Assembly (NCBI GenBank): GCA_032158125.1 | Contig: JASKOT010000026.1 | Coordinates: 62,001-126,000 of the forward strand | Direction of reading: 5' to 3' | DNA from: Papiliotrema nemorosa | Taxonomy: Eukaryota > Basidiomycota > Tremellomycetes > Tremellales > Rhynchogastremaceae | Length of the DNA stretch: 64,000 bases | Shown: positions 23,535 through 35,641 of the stretch, in pieces | Layout of the letters: each line of letters begins with the position of its first letter | How positions within the stretch are numbered: the stretch's first letter is position 1 | Notes under the pieces: generated by a model | The model's input: the letters and a program-made list of their open reading frames with translations, nothing else | The model's database searches: none | Told to the model about the DNA's origin: nothing | Program-made: the position numbers and the translations under genes

Positions 23535-24302
23535 CTAGCAACCACCAACCTCTGCTGAATCAGCACCTACGCACACCTTCGATCGTCTCATCCGAAGAAG
23601 ACGAGGCTGGACCTTATTCTATGCGTGCTCGTGGATGGAGGGAGACATTTGGACAGTCAGGGAATTGACATACGTTCCAAGAGCACCTCGATCGAGTCTC
23701 CATCCTCCATCTCTAGAGTTTCTGCAGTCTCGGCATCCGCAATACGTTGACCGTCAAAGAGCAATCTGAATGTCAGCACATACTCCACAACACACATCGA
23801 CGAGGTAGAGTAGGCCTGATAGCGGCCCATACTATAGGAGACAAGCGTAATGTGGGGAGGGAAAGGGGGATCGGTGGCTTACCTGATAGCATTCACATCG
23901 GCTCCAACTCGGTCGGCATAGGCGGTCTACAACGTGAGTCAGCGGCCGGCGCTTGTCAAAGGAAGGAGCTTGAGAACGGGACGATATCACTCCCAATCCC
24001 TCAGATCTCAAACACAGAGAGGAATCCGATACTCACCTTCAGCTTGTTCAGCTTTGTGGTCTTCTTGATCTTGAAGAAGACCTCGTTCCCGTCCGTCGAG
24101 ACGATCTTGATGTTCAAAGTGTTGCCATCTATGAGTCAGAAACGAACGGAGCTCGCATAGCCAGAGACCGAGCCGGGAGATCCTGGTTCATCGTGGTGGA
24201 GGGACAAGAACGCAACAAGGAATGGGTAGGGAGATGGTATCGCGTACCTTCTGGCTTTGGTTTTTGCTCAGCGGGAGGGGCAGGAGATCCAGCTTCAGAC
24301 AT
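23535..24302 (-). CDS. SMT3: SUMO (Smt3)
   Basis: Small ubiquitin-like modifier, conjugated to lysines of nuclear and other proteins. Five exons (24248-24302, 24037-24128, 23883-23926, 23674-23765, 23535-23551) give 99 residues. The ubiquitin-like core reads LNIKIVSTDGNEVFFKIKKT, YADRVGADVNAIRLLFDGQR and MEDGDSIEVLLE. The end is EQVGGC, so the precursor carries a single residue after the mature Gly-Gly that Ulp1 must remove. An alternative AG three bases upstream gives EPEVGGC. All four introns are 110-122 nt, more than twice the usual length here. Confidence 0.93.
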
Positions 24303-25076
24303 GGTGTTTAGATGTTGATCTTAGTGAGGTCTCTGAAGTCGTATCGAATGAAGGAAGGCCGAATGGAATGAGGAAGTGAGCAACTCGTCAGAGTGATATG
24401 GGGGAGAGAGGATCAATAGCGCGTCCCACTCTATGTTGGGTGGCAAACATGTCCAGTCATGAGCGGGATCAAAATTGCTACGGACAGTGTATTTTAAATT
24501 TGCCATCCACTTTACACCCTAGGGGCATCACGTCGCCTTTCCTTGAACGCCATTATAGAGGACTCCTATATACACCCCGCTTCCTCGCGCTTTCTTCGGC
24601 AGGTTCACAATCCTCGCCAGAATAGAAAGATACGCGATCCTTACAGGCGCTTCCATTGCCGAAAGACTGTCAGTGTGAGGAAAGCCCAGGTGATATAAAA
24701 TCCAAAGGTGGGGGAACAGGGCCGACATTGGATTTGTTATTGTTTTTATTTGTGACCGACGCGTCCGAACGTCGACTTTGGAGGTTGGTCTGAACCGTTT
24801 GTGGCTCCCCACCATCCGACAGCATCGATCCTACAGATTTACAGTCAATACCATCTTTCCCAGACGAGGATCGCTCAGAGCTCGACCCTTCATCTGTGAT
24901 CACCTTGGGCTCGTCCTCGCCATACATCCAAGTCGCTCAATTGGACTTCATCGTACCGACCATTCGCTCAGGGTCTTTCTCTCTCGCCAGCAATACATTG
25001 TTCCCTTGCGGTTCCTCAACCCCAAGGACCTATTCGATAGCTTTGGCATCTCGTACCACTCCTTGCGTCGTAACCT
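24303..25076. other. Divergent promoter region (SUMO / DDT-PHD gene)
   Basis: 775 bases between two divergent starts. A reverse-strand open frame at 24670-24927 is Ser/Asp rich but lacks a partner exon or motif and is not called. Confidence 0.4.
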
Positions 25077-28000
25077 ATGCCTCGGTTTCGAGCTCCGCCA
25101 GATGCCGTAGCGCCCATCACCTCTCTTGCTCCGCCTCTTCCACCTTCCCCTATAGTAGCTAGACTTCGGACAGATTGGAGATGGGCAGCCATCAGTCAAT
25201 TCATCTGGACTTTCTCTGATGCGTTCGGGCTGCTAGATTGGGATATCGAAGTGAGCACCCTTCTTCTCTCCATCCCTTCCTTAGTTCCCGCTTGCTTCAC
25301 CTTCTCGAGTCGCCACTGCAGACTATCGACGACAAGCAAGCACGATAGGTCGAACTGTTCGAAAGATGCATCATGCTGACTAAGCAGAATCTCGAGAGGG
25401 ATTTGGATGGGGATGAACAGGCGCTGTTACCGCATCTATTGGCAAAGTTGCTCTTCGTCTTGACCTATAACAGGCAGATAAAGTAAGTGGTCGTCGAATC
25501 ACCAGGCCCACCTCGATGCTGAACAACAGCCGGGACAATGTCTTTGACAACCTGCGAAAAACATACCTTAAACGAGTACCCGACAGCACTCCATTAGGTA
25601 CATTGGAAGAACCAATAGAATGGGCGACACTGGGTCTCTCTCAGAAGGTGAGTCGAATTACATGGCAGACGACGTCCGACTGATGTTTTACAGGTCCAAA
25701 TACTTCACGAGCTCTGCGAATGGCAGCTGGATAACCCGGGCCGGTTCCGTGCTTTGCTGAAAACACAGGACGAGGAGGCTACATGGGTGAGTCACTCCCC
25801 GTGATCCTCAAGAAGACTACTCACGCGAGCAGAGGGTCGAGCCGTTAGGTTGGGACAAGGCGGGGAACACATACTACCTCTTCGATGGTGAGCCGAAATG
25901 CCTAAGAACAGCCAAGCTGACCATCAGATAACCGCTTATGGGTTCAACGCATTCCTCCAGCTCCTCCTCGGCCTCCGAAGAAGACATCTCTCAAGGCCAA
26001 ACGGGCGGAAAGAGCCATCCGCCGATCAAAACCTGCACCCAAAAAGTCACACAAGAAGAAGGAGCCCGTAGTGCCATCACCGACATCTGTTCCGAAGAAG
26101 GAAGAGGAGGATGTCAGCGGTCCAAGAAGGCGGACACAGGTCAATTTCTACGGCAACCTCACACCAACTGTTGCGGCGCTCAAAAGAGGCGCGAGCAATA
26201 TCACGCCGACCAGCAGTCGGGGAACGAGGAGTAGTAATCGCTTGCAACCTGGATCGACACCTACTGTCACCGAGACACCGTCAAAAACTCGCAATACTCC
26301 GTTGCCATTAGGAACACGGGTTAGTCGCAGGTTGCGGAATGTCGACGACGAGTGGCAGCAGATACCAGACGAATGGCTAAGTCCCCAAAAGGAGGATGCT
26401 GGCATGAAGTTTGGGACGCCCGATCAAGTAAAGGGCGCTGGGAAAAGGACGAGCAATGCGAGGAAAAGAGATGTGGAGGAAGAGTCAGAGTTGAGCGACT
26501 TGACAGATGAAGAAGAGCACCAAGCCAAGATGTCGGCGATACGGAAGACCTCGCCGGAAGAGAAGCGAAAAGCGGACATTGAGGTAGACAGCGACGAAGC
26601 TCTGACACCGGTAAGGACAGATTTGAGATCTGCGGTCATGCGTATTTCTGACTGTGTAGCCACCTGAAGATGACACCGCGTCGGTCGCGAAGGATGAAAC
26701 CAGTCCAGATAGTCCGCCGGCTGCGGGTGATGACGACAAGGAAGATCTCGCGGGGGAGGAGGAAGATGACAAGGATGGAATCAAATCCGAAGCGGATGAG
26801 ACGAAACTGGGAATTGAGGAGACCCCAGAGGAAGACGATGCTGCAGAAAAGGCAAAGGTGGAAGAAGAAGAATCCATGGACGAGGTCAAGCTAGCTGTCA
26901 AAAAGGCGAACGAGCTGCCCGACGGCTTTGTGGAATGGGAAGCAGTATGCCGCCATTACGCTCAAACTGCGCTACGCTGACGAGACAGGTCTGTGTGACG
27001 CTTTATGACTGGCGCACATTCCCGGAACAATTTGCCAAATCTCGTGATCCCGACGAAAAGGCACTTTACAAGATGCTCGAGGAAGTCGGACCTACGATCC
27101 TTGAAGGTTTAGTGGTAAGCTGCTCGAATTTTGATCGATTATTTGCGCATCAGCTTACGTGTCAGGCAAAAGAGCAAGAACGGCTTAAACAGGCGGCAGT
27201 GTTGAACAGGAAACGATCTTCTCGAATCGCCACGAAGGAGCTGGAGAAGGAGGAAGAGGCACGTATTGCCAAGGCACAGAGAGAGATGGAAGAGCGCATG
27301 TCGGCGCAACAACGTGAAGAGGAGCGGATTGCAAGGGAAGAAGCGGAAGTTGCAGCGAGAGAAAAGGCAAGAGAGGATCGCCTGCGGGAACGAGAGGAGA
27401 GGGCCGCTGCTCGAGTCGAAGCCGCCCAGCAGAAGCTTCTCGACGAACAGGAGGAAGAGGAGCGTGCCGCTCTGGCGAGAGCCGAAAGGAAGAGAAGGCG
27501 AGAGCTGGGTGACACATTTTCCGGTAGTAACACACCCAAGCCTTCTGGAGGTGATGCCGAGAGATGGGAGCTTGCTTGCGAGGTGTGTCAGAAGAATGGT
27601 TGGAATATTGTGAGTCGGATCCGTAACATGTCGCGGATAGCGGTTGATGACCAGGACGGGGACGACGACTTGGTGTGCTGCGATGATTGCGGGAGGTGGC
27701 AACATACGGAATGTCACGATCGACAAGACGCTCAGCAGGGTCGACCGAAGCGCAACTGGGACAAGGTTGATTTCCAAGTAAGCCGATAGATTCCCCGCGG
27801 TAGTTCGGCGCTGATGATCAGTGCCAAGAATGCCGCCGAAAAGCAGCTCGGAAACGACAGCGCGTAGAGCCTTCCGCTCAAATAAGTGCGAACGGCTCCG
27901 TCCCTGTATCCCAAGCACAGACGAATGGAGGATCGCAAGCCCCACAATGCGTCTTACATGCGCAGATGCCGCCGCATATGCCTGGACAGATACGCTCTAG

Positions 28001-28730
28001 CCATCACTCGTCGCAAGTTGCGACTCCTTCACCACAACAGTACCCTCCACGACCGACACACATGCACCATTCTTCGTCAAACGGATCGAATGGTCATGCT
28101 AGATCGAGCGTCCCACCTCATCAGCCATCGCGTGCTCCATCACAACCTTCACCACATAGCATGGCATCTCAACTTCAGCCCAGCCCACGGGATTCCCGTC
28201 CAGTACTGCCGCCCATCCATCAAGCGGTTGAGTTCTCGAATGGTCCGCCGCACGTGCAAAGATCACCGAATCCCCCGCCTCATCATCCTCGCGACCAACC
28301 TCCCGCACACCCTCAACATATGCATCAACCGTATCCTCCACACTACCCTCAGCATTCTCATCCTTATCCGCCGTATCAGCACATGCCACAACATGGCCCA
28401 TCATCGCACTCGCAACAACAGGCTCCCCGAATGGTCCAGTATCCAGGGCAAGCGCATCCGCCGCCTGGATATCAGTATCACCCGGGACAGCTCCCTCCTC
28501 AATACCAGCATCAATCTCATCCTCACATGGGGCAACACCCCTCTCATCCTCATCCTCAGCAGTGGCAACCTCAGCCGTATCATCCCGGACCGCGTTTGGA
28601 GCATCAAATTCCGCACGGAAATGGTCCAAACGCACCCCTAGGTGCGTATCATGATCGAGCGTCGAATGGACACCACATTGCGGCACCTCCCAGAGGACCT
28701 GTGAAGAGTCACGAGCATGTACAGCAATAG
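25077..28730 (+). CDS. DDT and PHD finger chromatin protein (RSF1/CECR2-like)
   Basis: Nuclear protein of about 1034 residues, probably a partner of an ISWI-type remodeller. Eleven exons (25077-25250, 25388-25482, 25530-25647, 25694-25786, 25833-25887, 25928-26610, 26660-26944, 26989-27114, 27166-27609, 27655-27777, 27822-28730) are all in phase. The N-terminal DDT-like block is RTDWRWAAISQFIWTFSDAF followed by LLDWDIE, then a WHIM-like region with WDKAGNTYYLFDDNRLWVQR. A long acidic/basic linker, a Glu/Arg coiled coil (exon 9), and a PHD finger (CEVCQKNGW, LVCCDDCGRWQHTEC, CQECRR) follow. The intron at 27610-27654 removes residues between the first Cys pair and the second. The last 300 residues are rich in His, Pro and Gln. 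Exact orthologue uncertain. Confidence 0.8.
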
Positions 28731-29042
28731 TGTCATTATTTGTCGTAGTAGCATCTTTGCTATGCATACCAAGTGAGCAGGAGTTGTCAGTCCCGCGGCG
28801 TCGTGGGCGCTCTGAAGAAGTTGCCGAAATGCCCGGTTATGGCAAATAAGCGCCGAAGCCGCAACCCCCCCCGCGAGGTCAACGTAGTATATGACGGTGG
28901 CCTAGACACTCCTCTTGTATCCCACCGTTCAATTCCAGCTCGACAGAAGGATCAAGCTCGTCCCGCAGAACGCCATCTCCGATACTCCACACGGCTTAAC
29001 CCAACTAGCTGTCATCATAGGAGGAGGGGAATAATACAAAGG
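28731..29042. other. Intergenic, leader of HMG-CoA lyase
   Basis: The frame is open upstream of the ATG at 29043, but the sequence does not look like protein; treated as promoter and 5' UTR. Confidence 0.4.
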
Positions 29043-30417
29043 ATGGCATTTACGACCCGTTCCATGTTACCCTCCTCGTCGTTGAGAGGATTGCCCACCA
29101 CAATGGGTCGAAGAGCGCGTCCGGTCTCGGTGTATCATCGTTATCCATACCGAAACGTTGTGCGAGGTCCGCCTGTGATGGTCATTCCGCGGTACTACAA
29201 CCAGGATACCACGGCTCACACCCAATCTAGCACAGAACAGAGTCCAGGTCGATTTATAAGGTCATTCAATCCTCTACACGTATATAATGGGCGCTGACTC
29301 GTCAGAATTGTAGAGGTTTCAGCACGAGATGGACTCCAAAACCTCCCACCACCCGCTATACCCACTCAGACCAAATTAGACCTTATACACAAACTATTGG
29401 ATACAGGACTTAGGAATATAGAAGTGGGATCGTTCGTGAGGGGAGATTGGGTACCTCAAATGGCAGACTCTGCGGAATTGCTACCCCGACTACGACCATT
29501 CTCGTCCATCCCACCGCCGACACCATCCAACGTTAAAGCTGGCTTGGGGATATCGAGATTGAACACGGGGCAAGTTCCGGCCGAATTCTCCAAAACGCAC
29601 TACCCGGTGCTCGTGCCCAATTCTAGGGGTCTAGACAATCTCTTAAAGCTAGAGGAAGAACATAGAGCTCAAGGCCGGACAGAGAGGTTGACGGATGAGA
29701 TTTCAGTCTTTGTCTCCGCTACAGAGGTGAGTCCAATTTGGCTCTCCAGCGTACCGCTAACATCAGGCATTCTCGCAAGCCAACAACAATGCACCGATAG
29801 ATAAAGTCCTCAAAGGTCTCTCGGATGTTGTCTCTAGAGCTCTGAGCCATGGGTACAGAGTGAGAGGATACGTGTCGTGCGTTATGACTTGCCCTTATTC
29901 GGGTCCAACCGCGCCTTCCGACGTCGTCAAGGTATCTACCCGATTACTCGACATGGGCTGTTATGAGATTTCCTTGGGAGATACCACTGGCGAGGGAAAT
30001 CCAACCCAATGGGTTGCGCTATGGAATGATCTCAAACGTGCCGGAGTCGACATGACCAAGATCGCGGCGCACTGTCATGATACATTCTCCATGTCCCTCC
30101 CGTCACTTATGGCTCTCCTACCGCTCGGTCTACAAACGATCGACTCGAGTCTGGCAGGTCTAGGAGGGTGCCCATATTCACCAGGTGCAACGGGGAATGT
30201 ACCTACCGAGGATGTCGTGTACATGTTGCACAAGATGGGCTATGAGACGGGACTCGATCTGGATAAACTGGTAGAAGCGGGAGAATGGTTGAGCAAGACA
30301 CTGGGAGTGAGGAATGAGAGTCGGGCCGGAAGGGCAATATGGGCCAGAAGACAAGCTAGGGAAGCGAAAGAAAGAGCGGCGCCTGAAGGGCAAGATCATG
30401 ATAAGGCGCGGTTGTGA
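29043..30417 (+). CDS. Hydroxymethylglutaryl-CoA lyase
   Basis: Cleaves 3-hydroxy-3-methylglutaryl-CoA to acetoacetate and acetyl-CoA, the last step of leucine breakdown, in mitochondria. Exons 29043-29260, 29306-29726 and 29767-30417 give 429 residues. The first 70 residues are Arg/Ser/Tyr rich without acidic patches, a plausible transit peptide. Motifs: IVEVSARDGLQ (metal and substrate binding), SFVRGDWVPQMAD, CVMTCPYSG, EISLGDTTGEG, AAHCHDTF (metal His pair) and LAGLGGCPYSPGATGNVPTED (in two parts: LAGLGGCPYSPGA and TGNVPTED) with the catalytic Cys loop. The C-terminal tail is Arg/Lys rich and ends in RL, not a clear peroxisomal signal. Confidence 0.93.
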
Positions 30418-30563
30418 GAATGGACATGGGTAAAAAGGACAATCGACAAAAATGGACTCGGCCATCGAGACCAAGAAATGTTGTACTTGTAGTGTCCCTG
30501 TTCACGACGATCATCATGAACAATCAAATCCATCCATCCAGAAATCCCACATCGGTCATCCCT

Positions 30564-31686
30564 CTAAGCTGGCTTGGTGGCAGTACCCCTGAGCCGAACA
30601 TACATAATCTCCCAACCCTCTTCACCCTTCCCTACTACCCCTTGTGCACCTTTGACACCGCTTCCAGGAGTCGAGTTGTTCCAGTAGTTATCGACCCGAG
30701 CAATCTCTTGGACTCGATACATGAGTCGTTCCTGTTCTTCGGCATCAAACTGGGCGAAGAACGTATTCCTGACAAAGGTCTGGAGCCATCCGACCAGATC
30801 TCCGGGAAGGGGAGTGGGTCGAGGGAAGAGGGCAATATTATCGGACGGCAGCATTCCTCTTTCCTTGAGTAGCTGCGAGTCAGCTCTACCGGGTCTGGGG
30901 GCTAGAGGGCCAGTGGAGAGGTGTCTCACCGTAGAGTATTGGTTGGCGGTGGGGAAATACCACGGATCAAGAGGGACTGGATCGATACCTTTCTCTCGTA
31001 GAGCTTGATGTATAGCAGCCCGAATCCCGACTCTACACTCGTCAGTGTCTCCTTCTCTCCACCAGGCATGACATTGCCCCGATCAGAGGTCAACTTACCC
31101 ATTGCCAAACCCTCCGAATTCAAACGCGATCCTTCCACCAGGCTTGAGTAACCACTTGATCCCATCTACAACTCCTGCCGGGTCATCTTTCGTCCAATGA
31201 AGCACAGCAGAAGTGAACACTGCATCGAAAGTTCCTGCGAGCTTTGGGTCGAGGGTGGAAGGAAGCTTTTGGATATCTGCTTGGATATACTCCACTCGAC
31301 CGTTTGACGAGCTACGAGCTTTGTCGAGCTGAAATCAGTGTCCGAATTTCGTCGTTTTCAGAGGAGAGATCAATGTCAGGTCTAGGCTAGATACCTTTCA
31401 CAAGTCCATCATAGTAGAAGGAATGGTAGATGAAGGTAGTCCTGGAACTCACCATACTTGCAGAAGAGTCAATGCCGACCACTTCCCCATTCTCCCCTAC
31501 CGCATCCCGGATTTGTTCCGTCACCTCTCCAGTCCCACAGCCCAGATCTACAATCTTCTCTCCAGGCTTAGGGTCAAGAAGAGAGAGTACGGCTGAAGTG
31601 TAGTGTGCCGAATAGACAAACGAGGCGTTGGTAGCGTATACCGAGACATTGTGGTTGGTCAGTGATGTGGAATGATCCGAGGTCAT
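30564..31686 (-). CDS. SAM-dependent methyltransferase (class I, Tam-like)
   Basis: Class I methyltransferase of 291 residues, resembling bacterial trans-aconitate methyltransferase and fungal small-molecule methyltransferases. Exons 31453-31686, 31099-31328, 30930-31032 and 30564-30872 join in frame. Motif I is VDLGCGTGEVTEQI, the acidic loop ending strand beta-2 is VVGIDSSASM, motif II reads YIQADIQKLP, then FDAVFTSAVLHW and LLKPGGRIAFEFGGFGN. The C-terminal part (WYFPTANQYST, LVGWLQTFVRNTFF) forms the substrate cap. The substrate cannot be told. The first intron is long for the window (124 nt). Confidence 0.82.
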
Positions 31687-32346
31687 CCTGATTTACGCAA
31701 TCTTGCAAGAGGAGTCTAGTTTCCGGGCAATGTAAGAGCGACTGCAGGTGTGGATCTGGGCGATACGAGGTAATGCAGTTCAGACATGCCGTCTATCTAT
31801 CTTGGATTGCGACAGATATCTAGTCGTTGCAAGAGGACCACCTCCACTTGCGACTTTCGGTGAGATCGGGTCCGACCTACCGGCCGACACCCACTATACA
31901 GTGCGTTGTAGCAGCCTATGCGCTCGTCCATCTTCCTCAAGCGCTCGTCCGGAATTTGACACAGTCATCGCGTGGACAGATTGCCAAATACGCGATGAGA
32001 TGCATGTAGAACGACGTGCTCGTAGGCGAGATGAATCAGTTTAAGGAGTGAAAGTCGGCCAAAGCACCATGTGTATCATCTACCGGTCATGAGCAACTCA
32101 CCAATCGAGGCGCAACATTCACGCCATAAGAGGGTTTGTGGACGGTCAAAACAGCCTGGAAGCGACTCTAAAACAGCAAAGCAATATGCTCGCATCTGTC
32201 AAGGGGGCGTACCTTCCTCCTCTTTCTTTGCTGAACGACGATCGTCTGTCCCGCTGGTGGTCATAATTGCAGACATATGTTGTAGATTCAGAGGATGCAT
32301 CGATCAATGAGACATACCTCTCGCAACTCGCCCTCATATCCGCGAG
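31687..32346. other. Intergenic between methyltransferase and RBM25-like gene
   Basis: Tandem reverse-strand neighbours; open frames on the forward strand here have no supporting motif or splice logic. Confidence 0.4.
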
Positions 32347-34828
32347 CTACACCATCACCGTGCCCGTCTCGTACCCATTCTTATACGCCGTAGACTCGAA
32401 TATCACTTGGCGCCATAGCGCAACGACAAACACAATGGCCTCTTCTGCAAACACCTGTGGGTAAGCGACTGCGGGCTCGCACTCCGCGTAACGTACTGGT
32501 TCCAGCCCATCGACCAGCTCATCGGCTCCCTTGTGGTCACGCAAATGTTCAATGACAAAATCGGCCAAGTCATCATCGACTTCTCCAAGCAGAGCCTTCA
32601 TCTTGTTGCGGACAAACGGCTTGAGCTTGTCATTCAGAACAGTCTGTTCCAATCAGCTTTGAACCTGTGCACGAAAATCTCAGCTCACCTGAGACAACGC
32701 AGCCCACTCGATCTCGCTGGCCCACAGTGATCTTCGATCTTCCGGTACCATCCGTTTGACCTCGAGCAATTTGGCATTCCGCCTAGCAATCTTTTCGGCC
32801 TCGGAGATCTCCTTGTCTTCGGGACCATCATACTCGAGCCTGACCAATGTCCGCTTCTTCTTGAGAGCCGGGTCCATGGCTGCCTCTTCCTCTTCGTCAA
32901 AGGCCACTTTGGATGGTGGTGGAGGTACCACCCTCTTCTCCTCTTTCGGTTCTGGACGCGATACAGCGCTCATGGCGAGTTTGATGGGTGCGGCATCTTC
33001 CGTCAGAAGACCACGAGCTTTTTGTTCGGCTTCAAGTTGAGCCAATTCTTCCATTTGTTTCTTGAGGAACTCTTCCGATTCTGCTTCGAGCTTTCTCCTC
33101 TCGTCATCCTCACGATGCTTGTCGCGTAGATCCTCCTGGAACTCGCGATTACGTGCTTGTTGCCTTTGTTTCCTCCATCGAGAGCTGCGAAGTCAGTAAT
33201 CAAGACGTACGGGATCACCCACCGATCGGCATAAAACCACTCTCTTCCAATCTCAATCTTCTCATCATCGTCCCAGTCTTCGAACATCTCTTTCTGTCTC
33301 CTCCGCAGCTTTTCCTCGAGCTCAGCATCCTGCCTCCTCCTGGCAGCTTCACGATTCAGACTGCTTATCCGCATCCTCTCTCGATCCTCGATTCTTCTCT
33401 CCCGCTGCATGTCAATTGTAGCCTGGGACACGATCGAGTCAACTCACATCTCTCAGGGCGTGATCTCTCTCCCTTGCCTTTCTTTGCAGTCTCATTTCCT
33501 CCTCCTCCTCGTCCGTCCTCTCGCTCTCGCCCTTTGCCTCTGCCGCCTGAGGTTTGACAAACCCAACAGGCTTGTCATAGCCCTGCGGATCGCCCCTCTT
33601 GATCGCCACAGGCGAAGCTGAAGCTACATCCCTCCTATCATTAGGCGAGGGGTTTTGTTGATCCCAAGCGCTTTTCCTCCTCCTGTCGCTCTCTAGACCT
33701 CGATTACCATATCCGTAATTGCTGGTCGAAGTGCCTCTAGGATTTGCTGCGATCTCCTCCAGCTTCTGCCTCTCTTTGGCAACATCCAACTTTTGCTTTT
33801 CTCGTTCTCTCCTCGCTGCGCTCTCTCGGAACATGGAAATTTGGTCGAGCACAGCTACACGTTGATTCTCCGGTAGATCGCCCTCCTTTAAATCCTGTAA
33901 ATGAGCCGGGACGACCACGTTGATCGGCTCCAAGCCTCCTGGGTTGGAGTTGAAGTCTTTCGGGGGTGGCGCATTGGGGTCGGTCAAAAGGGCAATGATG
34001 TGGGCAATCGATTTCCGACATGTCGCATCGGCAGATTCCTCGTCCTGCTTGGTCAGCCCGTTGGCTGCGTGCATAACAACTCACATCTGAGCGTCCTACA
34101 GTCGCTTCGAATTCCTCCAAAAAGATCCTGGTCTTTTCATCGGCCTTGACATTCAACGCTTTTCTTTTCCCTTCTCTCCTTCCCTCAGGCGTCATATCTG
34201 GCAATTCGATACCGTTCAAACACCTGATACACCGCATGACCACCTCTGGGCTTTCGAAAGATGCGAATCCAAATGCTGGGAGCTTTCCACCTGCTCCCTC
34301 TGGTCGATTCCACTCATGTAACGGTCCACAAGCCTGTTCATCAGTACGGATAGTCGACATTGAACCTACATTGAGCAAATGGTGTAATGTGATGTCTGCT
34401 ATTCCCGGTGCGATACTCCCCACAAAGATCTTCGTCGTCTTCACATCCCTCTTAAATGCCGGTGGTGCGCCCGGCTGGCCAAATGAAGGTGGTCGAGGTA
34501 AGCCAGAAGGAAGAGGGGGTAGTCCCAATCCAGGATGAGCCGGACGAGGTGGTATACTTCCCGGAGGAGGACGGAACGGGAGACCCATTCCAGGTGATCC
34601 TACGCCCATATTGGGAGGCGTCCCACCTGGAGGGAAGGAAGGCGGGAATGGTGGAGGGATGAAAGAGCCGGGAGCGCCACTGGGTGCGAAGGGGGGGAAG
34701 GAAGGTGGAGTCGCTGAGCCTCCAGCGGCATTGGGCGGAAACGGCGGTCTGTATGGTGGATCTGTATGTTCAGCAAGATCTCTTTCTTGAAAGGACGATC
34801 TGAGGCTCTCACTTTGGTTGCCATACAT
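32347..34828 (-). CDS. RBM25-like splicing factor (RRM and PWI domains)
   Basis: Nuclear pre-mRNA splicing factor of the RBM25/Snu71 kind, acting with U1 snRNP. Eight exons (34813-34828, 34370-34761, 34085-34333, 33448-34044, 33223-33404, 32689-33184, 32497-32643, 32347-32454) give 728 residues. A Pro/Gly/Phe-rich start precedes an RRM (TTKIFVGSIAPGIADITLHH, then AFGFASFESPEVVMRC). A long Arg/Glu/Lys coiled coil with DDDEKIEIGREWFYADR lies in the middle. The C-terminal PWI domain reads LKPFVRNKMKALLGEVDDD, then FVIEHLRDHKG and EEAIVFVVALWRQVIFES. Introns are 36-51 nt. The first exon has only 16 coding bases. Confidence 0.87.
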
Positions 34829-35641
34829 GTTTTAGGGGATTAAGAGGGATCGTCCACTTGAACATGGAGGTTGACTTGAAATCGAGACAGGAGAGAAATA
34901 GGCGGTGAAGCGCTGTCTGCGAGCCTATTTTGGAGGTGGGGTTTCCTGTCCTGCAGTCTGCTAACCCTTCCCTGAGGGACATAACGGTCGCACTCGCTAT
35001 GGTCGGCAGCTCGCAAGTCCACGCCGGGCCGAATGGATCTGATGATCTGGCTTTCGACGAGGTGGTCGCAGAAACCATCTTCAATATCAAAGAATTGGGA
35101 TAATAGCCTCGGGGCAACAAGACTCAATCGGCGTCGATCATTCGACTCGCATTTGATACATTCAGCGCTGTGGGCACGCAGCGCTGCTTGCCTCATCCAA
35201 TCTGCACACGTTTAGCCGAGCACCGAAGTGGTCCAAAGGGCTGTGCTCCAGTGCCCACAAGTCACTTTTGCAGAGCGCCACACCCGCACTCGTGCCCAGA
35301 ACCTCCGAGGTCCACCAAATCTTTATTGTCCTTTTTGTTCTCCCTTCGAAGCCCGAGCTGCGTCTCCTCTCGTGCCCCTTCAGAGTGTACTTCGGGGATG
35401 AGCATGGGAACAATCAGAATGAGGAGGCGCTCCATATGATCCGTGCTTCATTTAATCTCGGCGTTCGTGCATGCTAATATACCAACTGGAGATGAGAAAA
35501 GTCGATCATTTCTAGCTTGGAATCCTCCCTCTCAAGAATCATATATACTCACTTTGTGTCGATTCGAGCATCAAAGTTATCTTCCCAGCTAGGAATTGTC
35601 CCTCTCTCGGCTCGATTTCCAAAAGACAGTTGCGTCCAACA
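34829..35641. other. Divergent promoter region
   Basis: About 810 bases between the RBM25-like and hydrolase starts. Several open frames overlap but none shows a family motif. Confidence 0.4.

Noticed and set aside
24670..24927. Ser/Asp-rich reverse-strand open frame in the SUMO / DDT-PHD promoter region
   Set aside because: No motif, no start context, no partner exon; probably promoter sequence open by chance.
28773..29042. In-frame extension upstream of the HMG-CoA lyase ATG
   Set aside because: Composition is not protein-like and the ATG at 29043 starts a normal transit peptide.
34829..35641. Open frames in the RBM25 / hydrolase promoter region
   Set aside because: Short, overlapping and without recognisable protein features.
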